A stretch of 64,000 nucleotides of DNA from assembly GCF_000720765.1 (NCBI RefSeq), contig NZ_JODC01000011.1, positions 434,001 to 498,000 on the forward strand, in the 5' to 3' direction. The notes beneath the pieces are model-generated. The model ran no database searches, had not been told where the DNA came from, and worked only from the letters and a program-made list of their open reading frames with translations. The position numbers were made by a program, and so were the translations under genes. This DNA comes from Streptomyces sp. NRRL S-646 (GTDB lineage: Bacteria > Actinomycetota > Actinomycetes > Streptomycetales > Streptomycetaceae). Position 1 is the stretch's first letter, and each line of letters opens with the position of its first letter. Below, piece by piece: positions 42,661-52,557 of the stretch.

Positions 42661-43622
42661 GCGCGCTCCGGGTGCCGGGACTGCCCCGGACGGTCCTGCG
42701 GCTGCACCGCCCGGCGCTGATCGTGTGGGGTGCCTTCGTGGCCGCCCTGATCGGCTGGCTGGTCTGGCTGAACACGGTGACGTCGAGCGCGGGCGAGCGG
42801 GAGCGGGCCTACTGCGACCATCACGGGACCTGCAACATCCTGGACCAGCTGAACTACGGCCAGCGGACCGTCTGGGGCGCGACGCTCGTCTGCTACAGCT
42901 CCCTGGCCGTGGCCGCCTGGGCGGGCGCCTCCCTGATCGGCCGCGAACTGGAGTCCGGTACCGCGCAGTTGGCGTGGACACAGGGCGTCTCCCCGGCCCG
43001 CTGGCTGGCCGCCAAGCTCGCCGTGCCCGCACTGCTGCTCACGCTCGGCTGCACGGCGCTGGTCCTGGCGTACCGCCACGCCTGGAACGCCCACCCCGGC
43101 CTGCGCGACGGCGCCTGGTTCTCCGTCGTCACCTTCGTGGCCCGCGGCCCGGCGACGGTCGCCTACGCCCTGTGCGCGCTCGCCGTCGGCACGCTCACCG
43201 CCCTGCTGCTGCGCCGCACACTGCCTGCCCTCGGCGCCTCCCTCGCCGTGACCTGGGCGCTGCACTTCGTCCTGGAACGCTTCCGCGAACACCTATGGCC
43301 GCCGGTGACCCGCGTCACGGCGACCGAGGCCCTGACGACCCGGCACGCCTGGCAGCTGGAGGACGGAGCCATCGAGCACGGCCACCGCGTCGCGTACACC
43401 GGCACCACGCCATGCGACGGCACCCCCGCCCAGGTCAAGCAGTGCGCCGCAGACCTGCACATCACCGGCTACTACCAGGTCTTCCACCCCCAGTCCCACT
43501 ACTGGCCCCTGCACCTCGTGGAGACCGGCATCGTCCTGACCGTCGCCGCCCTCGCGACCTTCCTCGCCTTCCGTCTCCTGCCCGCCCCTGCTCGGGCCGC
43601 CCGCAAGGAAACCCTCGTATGA
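42657..43622 (+). CDS. ABC-2 type permease 1 (YtrA operon)
   Basis: A 321-residue permease with six predicted spans (about residues 20-40, 70-90, 110-130, 145-175, 180-195, 285-305). A large extracellular loop at residues ~195-280 carries three Cys, and before the last span HPQSHYWPLHLVETGI. That motif also occurs in the second permease. The GTG overlaps the ATPase stop (GTGA). The two permeases probably form a heterodimer with the ATPase. Substrate unknown. Confidence 0.85.
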   Translation: MSALRVPGLPRTVLRLHRPALIVWGAFVAALIGWLVWLNTVTSSAGERERAYCDHHGTCNILDQLNYGQRTVWGATLVCYSSLAVAAWAGASLIGRELESGTAQLAWTQGVSPARWLAAKLAVPALLLTLGCTALVLAYRHAWNAHPGLRDGAWFSVVTFVARGPATVAYALCALAVGTLTALLLRRTLPALGASLAVTWALHFVLERFREHLWPPVTRVTATEALTTRHAWQLEDGAIEHGHRVAYTGTTPCDGTPAQVKQCAADLHITGYYQVFHPQSHYWPLHLVETGIVLTVAALATFLAFRLLPAPARAARKETLV

Positions 43623-44602
43623 CCGCCCTGACCACCGGCGCCGCTCGCGCCGTCATACGAGTGCACCGCACGACGCTGATCGTGTGGGCCGTGTTCATCG
43701 TGGGCGCCGTCGCGTGTCTGGTGTGGCTGAACGAGGTCACCGCACCTTCCGCCCGCCGGACGATCGCCGCCTGCAGCCGCATCGGGCACTGCGACACCCC
43801 TTTCACCGCCCTCGGCTTCACCGAGCTGATGGGCTGGGTCGTCACCCTGGCCTACTACACCTTCTGGGCCGTCGCCGCCTGGGCGGCCACCTCGTTGATC
43901 GGCCGCGAACTGGAGCACGGCACCGCGCAGCTCGCCTGGACGCAGGGCGTGAGCCCCGCCCGCTGGCTCGCCACCAAGCTCGCCCTGCCCGCGCTGGCGA
44001 TCGTCCTCGGCGGCACGCTCTTCTCCCTCGTCTACGGCTGGGCCCGGTCGGCGAACCACGCCCTGTTGGGCGACGACTGGACCTTCCCCGAGGTGTTCGC
44101 CGACCGCGGCCCCACCCTGGCGGCGTGGAGCCTCGCCGCCCTCGCCGTCGGCACGCTCAGCGCGCTCGTGCTGCGCCGCTCGCTGCCCGCGCTGGGCGTC
44201 GCGGTCACCGTGATGATCGTGCTCAACCGCTGCCTGGAGCAGTACCGCGTGGACCTGTGGCCGACGGTGACACGCACCTTCGCGAGGCCGCTTCCGATGG
44301 GCAACGGCGTCTGGCAGGTCGAGCAGGCGGGCAAGGGCACATGGGGGGTCGAGACCGGCGTCCTCGTCCACGGGCAGCGGAACCCGAACATCGACGCCTA
44401 CGGCCTCTGCGACGGCACCGCCGCAGAGGCCAGGCGCTGCCTCGACAGACTGGGCATCGACGGCTACTACACCGTCTACCACCCCCAGTCCCACTACTGG
44501 CCCATGAACCTCGTCGAGACCGGCATCCTCCTCACGATCGCCGCCCTCGCGACCGCCGCCGCCTTCCTCGTCCTCCGCCGCCGCACCGCTCGCACCGTGT
44601 GA
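43619..44602 (+). CDS. ABC-2 type permease 2 (YtrA operon)
   Basis: A 327-residue paralogue of permease 1 with the same plan: a first span after VHRTTLIVWAVFIVG, TSLIGRELEHGTAQLAWTQGVSPARW in the second loop, and HPQSHYWPMNLVETGI before the last span. It overlaps permease 1 by 4 bp (ATGA). The conserved loop motif suggests a role in substrate or partner binding. It ends the operon; a long inverted repeat (44655-44716) follows. Confidence 0.85.
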   Translation: MTALTTGAARAVIRVHRTTLIVWAVFIVGAVACLVWLNEVTAPSARRTIAACSRIGHCDTPFTALGFTELMGWVVTLAYYTFWAVAAWAATSLIGRELEHGTAQLAWTQGVSPARWLATKLALPALAIVLGGTLFSLVYGWARSANHALLGDDWTFPEVFADRGPTLAAWSLAALAVGTLSALVLRRSLPALGVAVTVMIVLNRCLEQYRVDLWPTVTRTFARPLPMGNGVWQVEQAGKGTWGVETGVLVHGQRNPNIDAYGLCDGTAAEARRCLDRLGIDGYYTVYHPQSHYWPMNLVETGILLTIAALATAAAFLVLRRRTARTV

Positions 44603-44654
44603 GGCATCCGATGCGCGTACGTCCTTCCACGGGGGGATGGACGTACGTATTCTC

Positions 44655-44716
44655 GGGGCGGCTCCCAGCAGGCTCGTACGCCGGTCCCGCCGACGTAGAC
44701 GTCTGGGAGCCGCCCC
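44655..44716. terminator. Long inverted repeat after the YtrA operon
   Basis: Fourteen-bp exact arms GGGGCGGCTCCCAG (44655-44668) and CTGGGAGCCGCCCC (44703-44716) with a 34-bp spacer. It may act as a terminator between the ABC operon and ppk. The rest of the 315-bp gap before the ppk start carries the ppk promoter region and a non-coding-looking open frame. Confidence 0.6.
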
Positions 44717-44917
44717 CAGATATCCCGCACGCCATGTCGCCGTAACCAACGGTTCAGACAGGCTTGCGACGCTCAGCCAATGACGCCCTCCGTGCCGAAG
44801 CCTTCGCCGCCCCCCGAGGGGCCCGCGGGGAACGGGGACGCCCTCCGCTCCGCAAAAGCACTCCCACCCGCGCTTTCCGACGCGCCCGTTTCGCTGGGAA
44901 CGCGGAAGAATGGGTTC

Positions 44918-47152
44918 ATGAGTCAGCCAGACACCGCCCAGGCACAGGTCCAGCACGCGCAGCCCTCCGTGGGCTCCATCGCCGCGCACCGCCCGCACAC
45001 GGTGGCCGCCGCGGTCTCCGACCTGGAACCCGACATCGATGCCGATCTCGATGCCTACGAGGAGTCGCCGTACGACGGCCCTCAGTTGCCGCAGGGTCGT
45101 TTCCTCGACCGGGAGCGCAGCTGGCTGGCGTTCAACGAGCGGGTCCTCGAACTCGCCGAGGACCCCAACACCCCGCTGCTGGAGCGCGCCAACTTCCTCG
45201 CGATCTTCGCGAGCAACCTGGACGAGTTCTTCATGGTCCGGGTGGCCGGTCTGAAGCGCCGTATCGCGACCGGTGTCGCCACCCGCTCCGCCTCCGGCCT
45301 CCAGCCCCGCGAAGTCCTCGAGATGATCTGGGCCCGCTCGCGCGAACTCATGGCCCGGCACGCCGCCTGCTACCACGAGGACGTCGCCCCCGCGCTCGCG
45401 GAGGAGGGCATCCACCTGGTCCGCTGGAGCGAGCTGACGGAAAAGGAGCAGGCCCGCCTGTTCACTCTGTTCCGCCACCAGATCTTCCCGGTGCTCACCC
45501 CCCTCGCGGTCGACCCGGCGCACCCCTTCCCCTACATCTCGGGCCTCTCCCTGAACCTGGCCGTGGTCGTACGCAACCCGGTCACCGGCCACAAGCACTT
45601 CGCCCGCGTCAAGGTCCCGCCGCTGCTGTCCCGCTTCCTGGAGAGCTCCCCCGGCCGCTACGTCCCCATAGAGGACGTCATCGCCGCCCACCTGGAGGAG
45701 CTGTTCCCGGGCATGGAGGTGCTGGAGAGCCATGCCTTCCGGCTCACCCGCAACGAGGACCTGGAGGTCGAGGAGGACGACGCCGAGAACCTCCTGCAGG
45801 CCCTGGAGAAGGAGCTCATGCGGCGCCGCTTCGGGCCACCGGTGCGCCTGGAGGTCGAGGAGTCCATCGACCGCGAGGTCCTGGACCTGCTGGTCCGCGA
45901 GCTGAAGATCAGCGAGGCCGAGGTGTACCCGCTGCCGGGTCCGCTGGACCTCACGGGCCTCTTCCGTGTCGCCGGCCTCGACCGTCCCGAGCTGAAGTAC
46001 CGGAAGTTCGTCGCCGGCGTCCACCGCGACCTCGCGGAGGTCGAGTCGGCGTCCGCGCCCGACATATTCGCCGCGCTGCGCAGCCGGGACGTGCTGCTGC
46101 ACCACCCGTACGACTCCTTCTCCACGTCGGTGCAGGCGTTCCTGGAGCAGGCGGCCGAGGACGAGGACGTCCTCGCGATCAAGCAGACCCTGTACCGGAC
46201 CTCCGGCGACTCCCCCATAGTCAACGCGCTCATCGACGCGGCCGAGGCCGGCAAGCAGGTCCTGGTCCTGGTCGAGATCAAGGCCCGCTTCGACGAGCAC
46301 GCCAACATCAAGTGGGCGCGCAAGCTGGAGGAGGCCGGCTGCCATGTGGTCTACGGCCTGGTCGGCCTGAAGACCCACTGCAAGCTGTCCCTGGTGGTCC
46401 GCCAGGAGGGCGACACGCTACGGCGTTACAGCCATGTCGGCACGGGCAACTACCACCCGAAGACCGCGAGGTTGTACGAGGACCTCGGCCTGCTGACCGC
46501 CGACCCGCAGGTCGGCGCGGACCTCTCCGACCTCTTCAACCGCCTCTCCGGCTACTCGCGCCGCGAGACGTACCGCCGTCTCCTCGTCGCCCCCAAGTCC
46601 CTGCGCGACGGCCTGATCGCGCGGATCAACAAGGAGGCCCAGCACCACCGTGCGGGCCGCCCGGCCTTCATCCGCATCAAGGTCAACTCGATGGTCGACG
46701 AGGCCCTCATCGACGCCCTCTACCGAGCGTCCCAGGCCGGCGTACCGGTCGACATCTGGGTGCGCGGCATCTGCGCGATCCGCCCCGGCGTCACGGGCCT
46801 GTCGGAGAACATCCGGGTCCGCTCGATCCTCGGCCGCTTCCTCGAACACTCCCGGGTCTTCGCCTTCGGCAACGGCGGCGAACCCGAGGTGTGGATCGGC
46901 AGCGCCGACATGATGCACCGCAACCTCGACCGCCGTATCGAGGCCCTGGTCAGGGTTACCGACCCGGCCCACCGCGCAGCCCTGAACCGGCTGTTGGAGA
47001 CCGGCATGTCCGACACCACCTCGTCCTGGCACCTCGGCCCGGACGGCGAGTGGATCCGGCACGCCACCGACGCGGACGGCGGGCCCCTGCGAAACATCCA
47101 GGAGATGCTCATAGACGCCCGGAGGCGCCGGCGTGGCACAGCAACACCTTGA
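44918..47152 (+). CDS. ppk: Polyphosphate kinase (Ppk1)
   Basis: Ppk makes inorganic polyphosphate from ATP, reversibly. The 744-residue protein has the N-terminal domain ([44 protein letters not shown]), the two PLD-like catalytic domains with the phospho-accepting His in [21 protein letters not shown] and a second His in MMHRNLDRR. Start ATG 44918 ([10 protein letters not shown]) follows the known actinomycete N-terminus; an earlier ATG at 44780 adds a Pro-rich, unconvincing extension. The CHAD and nudix genes follow in the same operon. In Streptomyces ppk is under PhoP control; a GTTCA-like element lies near 44751, but it is not a clear PHO box. Confidence 0.96.
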   Translation: MSQPDTAQAQVQHAQPSVGSIAAHRPHTVAAAVSDLEPDIDADLDAYEESPYDGPQLPQGRFLDRERSWLAFNERVLELAEDPNTPLLERANFLAIFASNLDEFFMVRVAGLKRRIATGVATRSASGLQPREVLEMIWARSRELMARHAACYHEDVAPALAEEGIHLVRWSELTEKEQARLFTLFRHQIFPVLTPLAVDPAHPFPYISGLSLNLAVVVRNPVTGHKHFARVKVPPLLSRFLESSPGRYVPIEDVIAAHLEELFPGMEVLESHAFRLTRNEDLEVEEDDAENLLQALEKELMRRRFGPPVRLEVEESIDREVLDLLVRELKISEAEVYPLPGPLDLTGLFRVAGLDRPELKYRKFVAGVHRDLAEVESASAPDIFAALRSRDVLLHHPYDSFSTSVQAFLEQAAEDEDVLAIKQTLYRTSGDSPIVNALIDAAEAGKQVLVLVEIKARFDEHANIKWARKLEEAGCHVVYGLVGLKTHCKLSLVVRQEGDTLRRYSHVGTGNYHPKTARLYEDLGLLTADPQVGADLSDLFNRLSGYSRRETYRRLLVAPKSLRDGLIARINKEAQHHRAGRPAFIRIKVNSMVDEALIDALYRASQAGVPVDIWVRGICAIRPGVTGLSENIRVRSILGRFLEHSRVFAFGNGGEPEVWIGSADMMHRNLDRRIEALVRVTDPAHRAALNRLLETGMSDTTSSWHLGPDGEWIRHATDADGGPLRNIQEMLIDARRRRRGTATP

Positions 47153-48272
47153 CCCGACGGTCCCCACAGGCGAAGCCCTCGCGGGCTACCTGAGGGCCCA
47201 GGCCACGGAGTTCCTCCGCGCCCTGCGGCTGCACCGGGAAACCGGCGGTGCGAGCGGCAACGGCACGGAGGACTCCGTCGACGCGGCCCGCGCCCTGCGC
47301 CGCTCGGTCCGCCGCATCAGCGGCAGCCTGCACACGTTCCGCCCCCTCCTGGAAACGGAATGGTCGGAGTCCCTCCAGCCCGAACTGGCCTGGCTGTCCG
47401 GCACCTTGGCCATGGAACACGCCTACGCGGCAAGGCAGGAACGGCTGTTGCTGGCGCTGCACAGGTTGTCGGGGGCGACGGCATTCCCGGCCCAGACGGC
47501 TGCTGCAACGCCGGCTGTCTCTGCGTCACCGGCCGCCGTTGTGGGCAGCCGTGCCGACGTAGCTGCGGGCAGTCGTGCCGCTGGGGCGGCACCCGTCCCA
47601 CTGAAAGCGGCACCGTCCCACGCGGGCCCCCCACCCCCCACGCCCACAACAGACCGCGGGAACTTGACAGTTGGCGCCGCCAAAGCAGGCGCCCTACTGG
47701 AGCGCCAGCTGACCCTGGCCCGCACCCGAGCCCACAGCACCGCCCTCCAGGCCCTGGGTTCCTCCCGCTTCCACGCCGTAGCAGACAAGATCGCAGTCCT
47801 CGCCAGCGAAGTCCCCCTCACCCCCACCACCCCCCTCCACCCCCTCGCCACCGCAGCCGAGGAGCGCCTGACCGACGCCATCACCGCGCTCCCCCTCGTC
47901 ACCGCAGGCAGCCCCTACAACGCGGAGGCCCTGATCCACGGCCTCTCCCCGGACCCGTCCCCGCACCCCCAGGACGCCCCCTGGCACCAGGTCCGCCTGC
48001 TGCTGCGCCTGCACCGCTATGCCCGCGAGGCCCTCCACGGCACCGGCGGCCCCATCGACGTCCGCCTGCTGACCGCGGGCCAGGCCCTGGACCGGCACCG
48101 CGACGCCTCGGAGGCGGCGGCGGCCGCGGCCTCGGCGGCCCGTACCCCCCGGATCGCCCCGGCGACGGCGTACGCGCTCGGGGTGCTCCACGCGGACCAG
48201 CGGCACGAGGTGGAGGCAGCCCGCTTCGCCTTCCAGCAGTGCTGGCAGAAGCAGGCGGTGAGCACGCCCTGA
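47133..48272 (+). CDS. CHAD-domain protein
   Basis: A 379-residue protein with a CHAD (conserved histidine alpha-helical) domain, which binds polyphosphate. The N-terminal helices are basic and His-rich, and an Ala/Gly/Pro-rich linker (about residues 115-165) divides it. The GTG start overlaps ppk by 20 bp and follows CCGGAGG. Position next to ppk fits a polyphosphate-binding role. Confidence 0.85.
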   Translation: MAQQHLDPTVPTGEALAGYLRAQATEFLRALRLHRETGGASGNGTEDSVDAARALRRSVRRISGSLHTFRPLLETEWSESLQPELAWLSGTLAMEHAYAARQERLLLALHRLSGATAFPAQTAAATPAVSASPAAVVGSRADVAAGSRAAGAAPVPLKAAPSHAGPPPPTPTTDRGNLTVGAAKAGALLERQLTLARTRAHSTALQALGSSRFHAVADKIAVLASEVPLTPTTPLHPLATAAEERLTDAITALPLVTAGSPYNAEALIHGLSPDPSPHPQDAPWHQVRLLLRLHRYAREALHGTGGPIDVRLLTAGQALDRHRDASEAAAAAASAARTPRIAPATAYALGVLHADQRHEVEAARFAFQQCWQKQAVSTP

Positions 48273-48324
48273 GCCGGTGACCCCGGCGCCCTCAACCCCT
48301 GTCGAAGGAGGCGGTGACCCACCC

Positions 48325-48747
48325 GTGACCCACACCAACGACACCATCGTCCAGGCAGCCGGCTGCGTCCTGTGGCGACGCTCACCGGTCGACGGCGAGC
48401 TGGAGATCTGCCTCGTCCACCGGCCGAAGTACGACGACTGGTCCCACCCCAAGGGCAAGCTGAAGCGGGGCGAGGACCACCTGACGGGCGCCCTGCGCGA
48501 AGTCGCCGAGGAGTCGGGCTACATTGCGGAGCCGGGCGCCGAGCTGTCCACCCTGCGCTACTTCGCCAACGGACGCCCCAAACAGGTCCGTTACTGGGCG
48601 GCCGAGGCGGTCTCGGGCGGCTTCACCCCCACCACGGAGGTGGACCGCATCCTGTGGCTCTCCCCCGCCGCGGCCCGCAGCCGGCTGACCCAGTACCGCG
48701 ACCGCACCCTCGTCGACGAACTGCTGACGACGCTGCGTCACGCCTGA
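48325..48747 (+). CDS. Nudix hydrolase (MutT-like)
   Basis: A 140-residue nudix enzyme. The nudix box is complete: GKLKRGEDHLTGALREVAEESGY. These enzymes cleave nucleoside diphosphates linked to other groups, including oxidised dNTPs or diadenosine polyphosphates. The start is GTG 48325 (VTHTNDTIVQAAG). GAAGGAGG lies 13 bp upstream. It follows the CHAD gene by about 50 bp, in the ppk operon, suggesting it handles phosphate-rich nucleotides. Confidence 0.92.
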   Translation: MTHTNDTIVQAAGCVLWRRSPVDGELEICLVHRPKYDDWSHPKGKLKRGEDHLTGALREVAEESGYIAEPGAELSTLRYFANGRPKQVRYWAAEAVSGGFTPTTEVDRILWLSPAAARSRLTQYRDRTLVDELLTTLRHA

Positions 48748-48997
48748 AGGCTCACGTGCCCTTCGGCGTCCGTCCGGGCCTGGCTGCGCGCTCTGCGGGC
48801 CGGTCCGCGCCATCCGCAGCTGCACCTGGCAAAACAGAAGCGACCCTGCTCGACGGTCGTCGTCCGATGTTCGTGCTGCGCCACACTGACAACGTTACCC
48901 ACCCCACGGCTGCATTCATCAGCTGCCTCCGGCAGCGGAGCCGGTATGCGCGTGACGAGCCCACCCACCCGTCGTTATCCGGAACGACAGGGGGCCC

Positions 48998-49861
48998 GTG
49001 ACGGACGTACCGGCTGGGGGTAGGCAGGCGATGGCGGAGCGGCAGCACAGGGGGACGGTCGTCACGGCAGGACTCATGGTCTGTGTCTGCCTGGGAGCCG
49101 GCGGATGCTCCGGCACCGGGTCCGCCGCCGAGGACCCCCGCGCCTCCGATCCCGTCGAGACCCTGCACCGCGCCGCCGAAACCCTGGTGGAAGCAGGCAG
49201 TTCAAGGGCGACCACGTCGATGGAGATGGCCATCGGCGGCACCCGCGTCACCATCCGCGGCGAGGGCGACTACGACTACCGCCGGCAGCTCGGCAGGCTG
49301 AAGGTGCAGCTCCCGCAGAACCCGTCCGGCACCGCCGACCACCGCCCGATCACCGAACTCCTCGCGCCCGGCGCCCTGTTCATGAAGAACCGGGGCGCAG
49401 GAGTGCCCGCCGACAAGTGGGTGCGCGTCGACACGGCCACCCTCTCCGACGGCAACCTGGTGACCGGCGGCGCCACCGACCCGTATGCCGCGGCCGAGTT
49501 GCTGCGCGGGACGCGCAGGGCGACGTATCTCGGCCGGACCGAGTTCGCCGGTGTCGAGGTGCGGCACTACCGCGGCACCGCCGACCTCACCACAGCGGCG
49601 CGGCACGCCTCGAAAGGCGTCCGGGAGGCCCTCGCCGCGGCGGCGAAAGGGTTCGCCACGGCCGAGGTCCCGTTCGATGTCTACCTCGACGACCAGGGCC
49701 GCATCCGCAAGATCCGGCACCGGTTCCGCTTCGTCAACGGCCTCCAGAAGGGCACCGTCGCGGTCGCCTCGACGACGCTGCTGTACGACTTCGGGGCCCC
49801 CGTCGACGTACGTCTTCCGGCCTCGAAGGACATCTACGCAGGGAAGATCGCCGAGCAGTAG
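48998..49861 (+). CDS. Lipoprotein (LppX/LprG-like fold possible)
   Basis: A 287-residue secreted lipoprotein. The lipobox is in VCVCLGAGGC, with Cys about residue 37 from GTG 48998; a start at ATG 49031 gives a more usual signal length and is a reasonable alternative. The rest is a beta-rich domain of ~230 residues (VTIRGEGDYDYRRQLGRLKVQLP…) with the look of the LppX_LprAFG family, which carries lipids across the envelope. It stands alone, 250 bp after the nudix gene. Its family assignment is moderate. Confidence 0.75.
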   Translation: MTDVPAGGRQAMAERQHRGTVVTAGLMVCVCLGAGGCSGTGSAAEDPRASDPVETLHRAAETLVEAGSSRATTSMEMAIGGTRVTIRGEGDYDYRRQLGRLKVQLPQNPSGTADHRPITELLAPGALFMKNRGAGVPADKWVRVDTATLSDGNLVTGGATDPYAAAELLRGTRRATYLGRTEFAGVEVRHYRGTADLTTAARHASKGVREALAAAAKGFATAEVPFDVYLDDQGRIRKIRHRFRFVNGLQKGTVAVASTTLLYDFGAPVDVRLPASKDIYAGKIAEQ

Positions 49862-49970
49862 CCCGTACTGGAGGATGACTGACGGGCGTCAAGAACTAGC
49901 CCGTCCGTGCCATGCGCGGCGTGTAGGCCGCTCCCTACTCTAGGAAGTCGGTAACGGCAGAGATGAGGTG

Positions 49971-50144
49971 ATGCACGTGGCTCCGGTCGGCGGTACGGCA
50001 GTTCAGGACCACGTGGCCCTCGCCGAGATCGAGCTGTGCGGAGAGCTGATCATCGCGGCCTCGGCCGCGGAGGACCGGCTCAGCCTGGAGAGCATCGACG
50101 AGGTGCTGAAAGTGGCCGAAGAGCGCGACGCCTCCGGCGACTAG
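49971..50144 (+). CDS. Small conserved-looking hypothetical protein (57 residues)
   Basis: ATG 49971 follows GAGATGAGGTG, a fair ribosome site. The protein is acidic and helical (VALAEIELCGELIIAASAAEDRLSLESIDEVLKVAEERD). It looks like a small helical protein of actinomycetes; the function is not known to me. It ends 24 bp before the convergent csoR stop. Confidence 0.65.
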   Translation: MHVAPVGGTAVQDHVALAEIELCGELIIAASAAEDRLSLESIDEVLKVAEERDASGD

Positions 50145-50167
50145 CCGGAGGCCCTGCACCGGCGGGT

Positions 50168-50515
50168 TCAGGTGCGCAGCAGCCGGGCGATCGCCTTCGT
50201 CGCCTCGTCCACCTTGGCATCGATCTCCTCACCGCCGCGGACCGCGGCATCGGCGACGCAGTGCCGCAGGTGTTCCTCCAGGAGCTGCAGCGCGAAGGAC
50301 TGCAGGGCTTTGGTGGAGGCGGACACCTGGGTGAGTATGTCGATGCAGTAGACGTCCTCGTCGACCATCCGCTGCAGGCCGCGGATCTGGCCCTCGATCC
50401 GGCGCAGGCGCTTGAGGTGCTCGTCCTTCTGCTTGTGGTAGCCGTGCGTCGTGTTCGTCACGTTCTGCGTGCTGTCGTCGGAGGGCGCCGTCGCGCCGGC
50501 CTCGGTGGTCGTCAT
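50168..50515 (-). CDS. csoR: CsoR-family copper-sensing repressor
   Basis: A 115-residue CsoR protein. The Cu(I) ligands are Cys in VYCIDILTQ and His-x2-Cys in EHLRHC, in the family's C-H-C order. The DNA-binding helices are basic (KRLRRIEGQIRGLQRMV). Copper binding releases the repressor from the operator at 50542-50564, just upstream. S. lividans CsoR controls a global copper response; here no copper chaperone or ATPase gene is adjacent, so it may act in trans. Confidence 0.94.
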   Translation of the reverse strand: MTTTEAGATAPSDDSTQNVTNTTHGYHKQKDEHLKRLRRIEGQIRGLQRMVDEDVYCIDILTQVSASTKALQSFALQLLEEHLRHCVADAAVRGGEEIDAKVDEATKAIARLLRT

Positions 50516-50541
50516 CGCGTCCTCCCGTAAGACATGCGGAC

Positions 50542-50564
50542 ATATACCCCTGGTGGGTATATGG
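50542..50564. promoter_or_regulatory. CsoR operator palindrome
   Basis: CATATACCC-CTGGT-GGGTATATG has nine-base arms (50542-50550, 50556-50564) and matches the ATACCC…GGGTAT core typical of CsoR sites. It lies 27 bp before the csoR start, so csoR represses itself. Confidence 0.85.
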
Positions 50565-50739
50565 TATCGAACTTTGCTGGGTATACGGCCCTTGGTCCTT
50601 GCCTGGACCGGGCCTCCGTACGGCCCCCGTGCCGACCACTCTGCCCGATGGGCGACACTGGGGGACGGCCCATTAGCCGTGGCCGGATGATGCGCCTAGC
50701 ATCAGCCTGACCGAAACCGAAGCATCCCGAGGACCCCAC

Positions 50740-51360
50740 GTGCGCTTTCGTCTGACCCCCAGGGAGACGAGCTTCTACGACATGTTCGCCGCCTCCGCGG
50801 ACAACATCGTCACGGGCTCGAAGCTCCTGATGGAACTGCTCGGGGCGGACGCACCTGCCCGGGCCGAGATCGCAGAGCGTATGCGGGCCGCGGAACACGC
50901 GGGTGACGACGCCACACATGCGATCTTCCACCAGCTGAACTCCTCGTTCATCACGCCCTTCGACCGCGAGGACATCTACTCCCTCGCCTCGTCCCTCGAC
51001 GACATCATGGACTTCATGGAGGAGGCCGTCGACCTGGTCGTCCTCTACAACGTCGAGGAACTCCCCAAGGGCGTCGAGCAGCAGATCGAGGTCCTTGCGC
51101 GGGCTGCCGAGCTGACGGCGGAAGCCATGCCGAACCTCCGCACTCTGGACAATCTGACCGAGTACTGGATCGAGGTCAACCGCCTCGAGAACCAGGCCGA
51201 CCAGATCCACCGCAAGCTGCTCGCGCATCTCTTCAACGGCAAGTACGACGCGATCGAGGTGCTCAAGCTCAAGCAGATCGTGGACGTACTGGAGGAAGCG
51301 GCGGACGCGTTCGAGCACGTGGCGAACACGGTGGAGACCATCGCCGTCAAGGAGTCCTGA
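50740..51360 (+). CDS. PhoU-like (DUF47) phosphate transport regulator
   Basis: A 206-residue all-helical protein with the DUF47 features VRFRLTPRETSFYDMFAASADNIVTG… and D-x-x-D-Motifs (FDREDIYSLASSLDDIMDFMEEA) that bind metal. DUF47 proteins pair with Pit and limit phosphate uptake. It is 7 bp before pit, on the same strand. The start is a GTG at 50740. Confidence 0.9.
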   Translation: MRFRLTPRETSFYDMFAASADNIVTGSKLLMELLGADAPARAEIAERMRAAEHAGDDATHAIFHQLNSSFITPFDREDIYSLASSLDDIMDFMEEAVDLVVLYNVEELPKGVEQQIEVLARAAELTAEAMPNLRTLDNLTEYWIEVNRLENQADQIHRKLLAHLFNGKYDAIEVLKLKQIVDVLEEAADAFEHVANTVETIAVKES

Positions 51361-51367
51361 CCCCTCC

Positions 51368-52366
51368 ATGGACACCTTCGCTCTGGTCGTGACCATCGCG
51401 GTCGCGCTCTTCTTCACGTACACGAACGGCTTCCACGACTCGGCGAACGCGATCGCGACGTCGGTCTCGACCCGGGCGCTGACGCCGCGGGCGGCGCTGG
51501 CGATGGCCGCGGCGATGAACCTGCTGGGTGCGTTCCTGGGCAACGGAGTGGCCAAGACGGTCAGTGAGGGGCTGATCGAGACCCCGGCCGGATCGAAGGG
51601 GATGGGCATCCTCTTCGCGGCACTGGTCGGTGCCATCGTATGGAACCTGATCACCTGGTACTTCGGCCTGCCCTCCTCGTCCTCCCACGCGCTCTTCGGC
51701 GGCCTGGTCGGCGCGGCGCTGGCGGGCGGCACGGACGTCCTGTGGAACGGCGTGCTCGACAAGGTCGTCATCCCGATGTTCGCCTCGCCCGTCGTTGGCC
51801 TGATCGCCGGCTACCTGGTGATGACGGCCATCATGTGGCTGTTCCGCCGCTCCAACCCGCACAAGGCCAAGCGCGGCTTCCGTATCGCCCAGACCGTCTC
51901 CGCGGCCGGCATGGCGCTCGGCCACGGTCTCCAGGACGCCCAGAAGACCATGGGTGTCGTGGTGATGGCCCTGGTGATTTCCGGCCACCAGACGTACAGC
52001 GACCCGATCCCGGTCTGGGTCAAGATCGTCTGTGCGGTCATGCTCTCCCTGGGTACCTACGCGGGCGGCTGGCGCATCATGCGCACCCTCGGCCGCAAGA
52101 TCATCGAACTGGACCCGCCGCAGGGCTTCGCCGCCGAGACGACCGGCGCCTCGATCATGTTCACCACCGCGTACCTCTTCAAGGCCCCCATCTCCACGAC
52201 CCACGTCATCACGTCGGCCATCATGGGCGTCGGTGCGACGAAGCGGGTGAACGCGGTGCGCTGGGGCGTCGCCAAGAACATCATCCTGGGCTGGTTCATC
52301 ACCATGCCGGCGGCGGCACTGGTCGCAGCGGGCGCCTTCGGCGTGGTCAACCTGGCATTCCTGTAG
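51368..52366 (+). CDS. pit: Low-affinity inorganic phosphate transporter Pit
   Basis: A 332-residue membrane protein of the PiT family. The two signature repeats GFHDSANAIATSVSTRALTPRAAL and STTHVITSAIMGVG are present, and it has about nine to ten spans. It imports phosphate with protons. The DUF47 gene upstream is its partner. A large hairpin (52433-52489) and a G/C-rich terminator (52558-52588) follow. Confidence 0.94.
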   Translation: MDTFALVVTIAVALFFTYTNGFHDSANAIATSVSTRALTPRAALAMAAAMNLLGAFLGNGVAKTVSEGLIETPAGSKGMGILFAALVGAIVWNLITWYFGLPSSSSHALFGGLVGAALAGGTDVLWNGVLDKVVIPMFASPVVGLIAGYLVMTAIMWLFRRSNPHKAKRGFRIAQTVSAAGMALGHGLQDAQKTMGVVVMALVISGHQTYSDPIPVWVKIVCAVMLSLGTYAGGWRIMRTLGRKIIELDPPQGFAAETTGASIMFTTAYLFKAPISTTHVITSAIMGVGATKRVNAVRWGVAKNIILGWFITMPAAALVAAGAFGVVNLAFL

Positions 52367-52432
52367 GGCGTTTCCTCGCCCCCGCCGCCCCTACCCGTCC
52401 CGTACCGGGGGCCGGCCCCCGGACCCCCGCTC

Positions 52433-52545
52433 CTCAAACGCCGGAGGGGCTGGATTGGCCCAGCCATCTCAGCCCGTCCGGCGTTTGAGGACAAGGCCGT
52501 TCAGGCCGATCGGGGGTCTGGGGGCGGAGCCCCCAGGGGACGTGC
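52433..52545. repeat. Inverted pair of intergenic palindromic elements
   Basis: CTCAAACGCCGGAGGGGC (52433-52450) and GCCCGTCCGGCGTTTGAG (52472-52489) form a long near-perfect hairpin. Next comes the CTGGGGGC-GGA-GCCCCCAG module (about 52519-52537). These are two copies of the element seen near 12.6 kb and 36.6 kb, here head to head. Confidence 0.75.
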
Positions 52546-52557
52546 CGAACGACGACG

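Noticed and set aside
44744..44760. GTTCAGACAGG-like element before ppk as a PHO box
   Set aside because: Only one unit resembles GTTCACC; adjacent 11-bp units do not match, so a PHO box is not supported by reading alone.
44780..44917. N-terminal extension of ppk from an earlier ATG
   Set aside because: The extension is Pro-rich, has no ribosome site, and the start at 44918 fits the conserved actinomycete N-terminus.
43499..46378. Minus-strand open frame of about 960 codons opposite ppk and the permease
   Set aside because: Composition is that of an antisense shadow and spans two well supported plus-strand genes.
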